Below are positions 21,585 through 22,045 of a DNA stretch of 22,045 nt, piece by piece (position 1 is the stretch's first letter; each line of letters starts with the position of its first letter). The position numbers were made by a program, and so were the translations under genes. Source of the DNA: Hyphomonas sp. UBA5111 (lineage in GTDB: Bacteria > Pseudomonadota > Alphaproteobacteria > Caulobacterales > Hyphomonadaceae); NCBI GenBank assembly GCA_002414505.1, contig DHZF01000057.1:1-22045 (forward strand), written 5' to 3'. A model generated the notes under the pieces. The model saw only the letters and a list, made by a program, of their open reading frames with translations. It had not been told where the DNA came from and ran no database searches.

Positions 21585-22045
21585 ATGGTGCGGACAATTG
21601 ATCATCTGATTGGCGGAAAGTCTGTCACCGGCACGTCCGGCCGGTTCGGCGACATCTACAATCCCAACACTGGCGAGGTTCAGGCCCGCGTCGCGCTGGC
21701 GACCAGTAATGAAGTTTCACAGGCCATCATGAATGCGTCAGAGGCGTTCCCGGCCTGGTCCATGATGAACCCCCAGCGCCGCGCGCGGGTGATGTTCGAA
21801 TTCAAGCGCCTGCTGGAAGCCAATATCAATGAGTTGGCTGAATTGTTGTCGGCCGAGCATGGCAAAGTGGTTGCGGATTCGCGCGGCGACGTGCAGCGCG
21901 GCATTGATGTGGTCGAGTTCGCCTGCGGCATCCCGCATTTGCAGAAGGGCGAGTATACCGAGGGCGCAGGCCCTGGCATCGACGTCTATTCCATGCGCCA
22001 GCCTTTGGGCGTGGTGGCTGGTATCACGCCGTTCAACTTCCCGGC
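21585..22045 (+). CDS. mmsA: CoA-acylating methylmalonate-semialdehyde dehydrogenase, 5' part
   Basis: The first 153 codons of an aldehyde dehydrogenase that runs past the window edge. The start is the ATG at 21585 with AGAGGG 7 nt upstream. The N-terminus VRTIDHLIGGKSVTGTSGRF and the segment SAEHGKVVADSRGDVQRGIDVVEFACGIPHLQKGEY match the MmsA subfamily, as does GIDVYSMRQPLGVVAGITPFNFP, which reaches the NAD-binding region. MmsA oxidises methylmalonate or malonate semialdehyde to propanoyl- or acetyl-CoA in valine and inositol breakdown. The catalytic Cys lies outside the window. The LysR gene is the likely regulator. Confidence 0.95.
   Translation, partial: MVRTIDHLIGGKSVTGTSGRFGDIYNPNTGEVQARVALATSNEVSQAIMNASEAFPAWSMMNPQRRARVMFEFKRLLEANINELAELLSAEHGKVVADSRGDVQRGIDVVEFACGIPHLQKGEYTEGAGPGIDVYSMRQPLGVVAGITPFNFP

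Noticed and set aside
1..22045. Search for CRISPR arrays, tRNA or rRNA genes, insertion sequences, phage genes or toxin-antitoxin pairs
   Set aside because: No regularly spaced repeats, cloverleaf-like segments, transposase motifs or small overlapping toxin-antitoxin genes were recognised by eye; a tRNA or Rfam scan would confirm.

Overview
The window looks like a chromosomal segment of an alphaproteobacterium, probably of the Caulobacterales/Hyphomonadaceae type. That placement is an inference from three things: a TonB-dependent receptor of the Xanthomonas/Caulobacter type, an ArsR regulator beside NIPSNAP and ABM genes, and a LysR-mmsA pair. Coding density is high, ATGA stop/start overlaps are common, and GC content is moderately high. 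I see no tRNA, rRNA, IS element, CRISPR array or phage gene.

Layout. (1) 1-406: the 3' end of a crotonase-family gene. (2) 540-2626, minus strand: an OmpR-type response regulator followed by its sensor kinase, overlapping by 4 nt. (3) 2788-4671, plus strand: an exported Thr/Gly/Ser/Arg-rich repeat protein, a membrane fatty-acid-hydroxylase/sterol-desaturase-type enzyme and an exported protein with four EF-hands, divergent from the two-component pair. A GTTACA direct repeat with 10-bp periodicity lies between the two units. (4) 4774-6018, minus strand: a double-length regulator made of two TetR modules, divergent from (5) 6259-9931, plus strand: a TonB-dependent receptor and a lipoprotein tyrosine-phosphatase-family enzyme.

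(6) 10124-16625, minus strand: a four-gene export operon (NodT-type outer-membrane lipoprotein, HlyD-type adaptor, RbbA-like double-ATPase/permease fusion, ABC-2 permease). A further possible small gene sits upstream, and a divergent TetR gene at 17149 has a perfect 16-bp dyad just before its start. (7) 17899-18981, plus strand: an LpxR-type lipid A 3'-O-deacylase. (8) 19141-19814, minus strand: ABM and NIPSNAP small-enzyme genes, divergent from an ArsR-type regulator (19890-20579). (9) 20605-21474, minus strand: a LysR regulator divergent from mmsA, which runs off the window. Their intergenic region holds two overlapping perfect palindromes.

How the genes fit together. Most units are a regulator plus a divergent target, with a visible repeat between them in four cases: OmpR-type, double TetR, TetR and LysR. 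The functional theme is the cell envelope: outer-membrane uptake, drug or lipid export, lipid A trimming, membrane lipid hydroxylation and exported calcium-binding or repeat proteins. I found no defence system or obviously unknown multi-gene machine. The least ordinary items are the tandem TetR fusion with its 13-bp direct repeat, the two-component/repeat-protein/hydroxylase/EF-hand locus, the receptor/lipoprotein-phosphatase pair, and the asymmetric ATPase pair inside a complete tripartite exporter.
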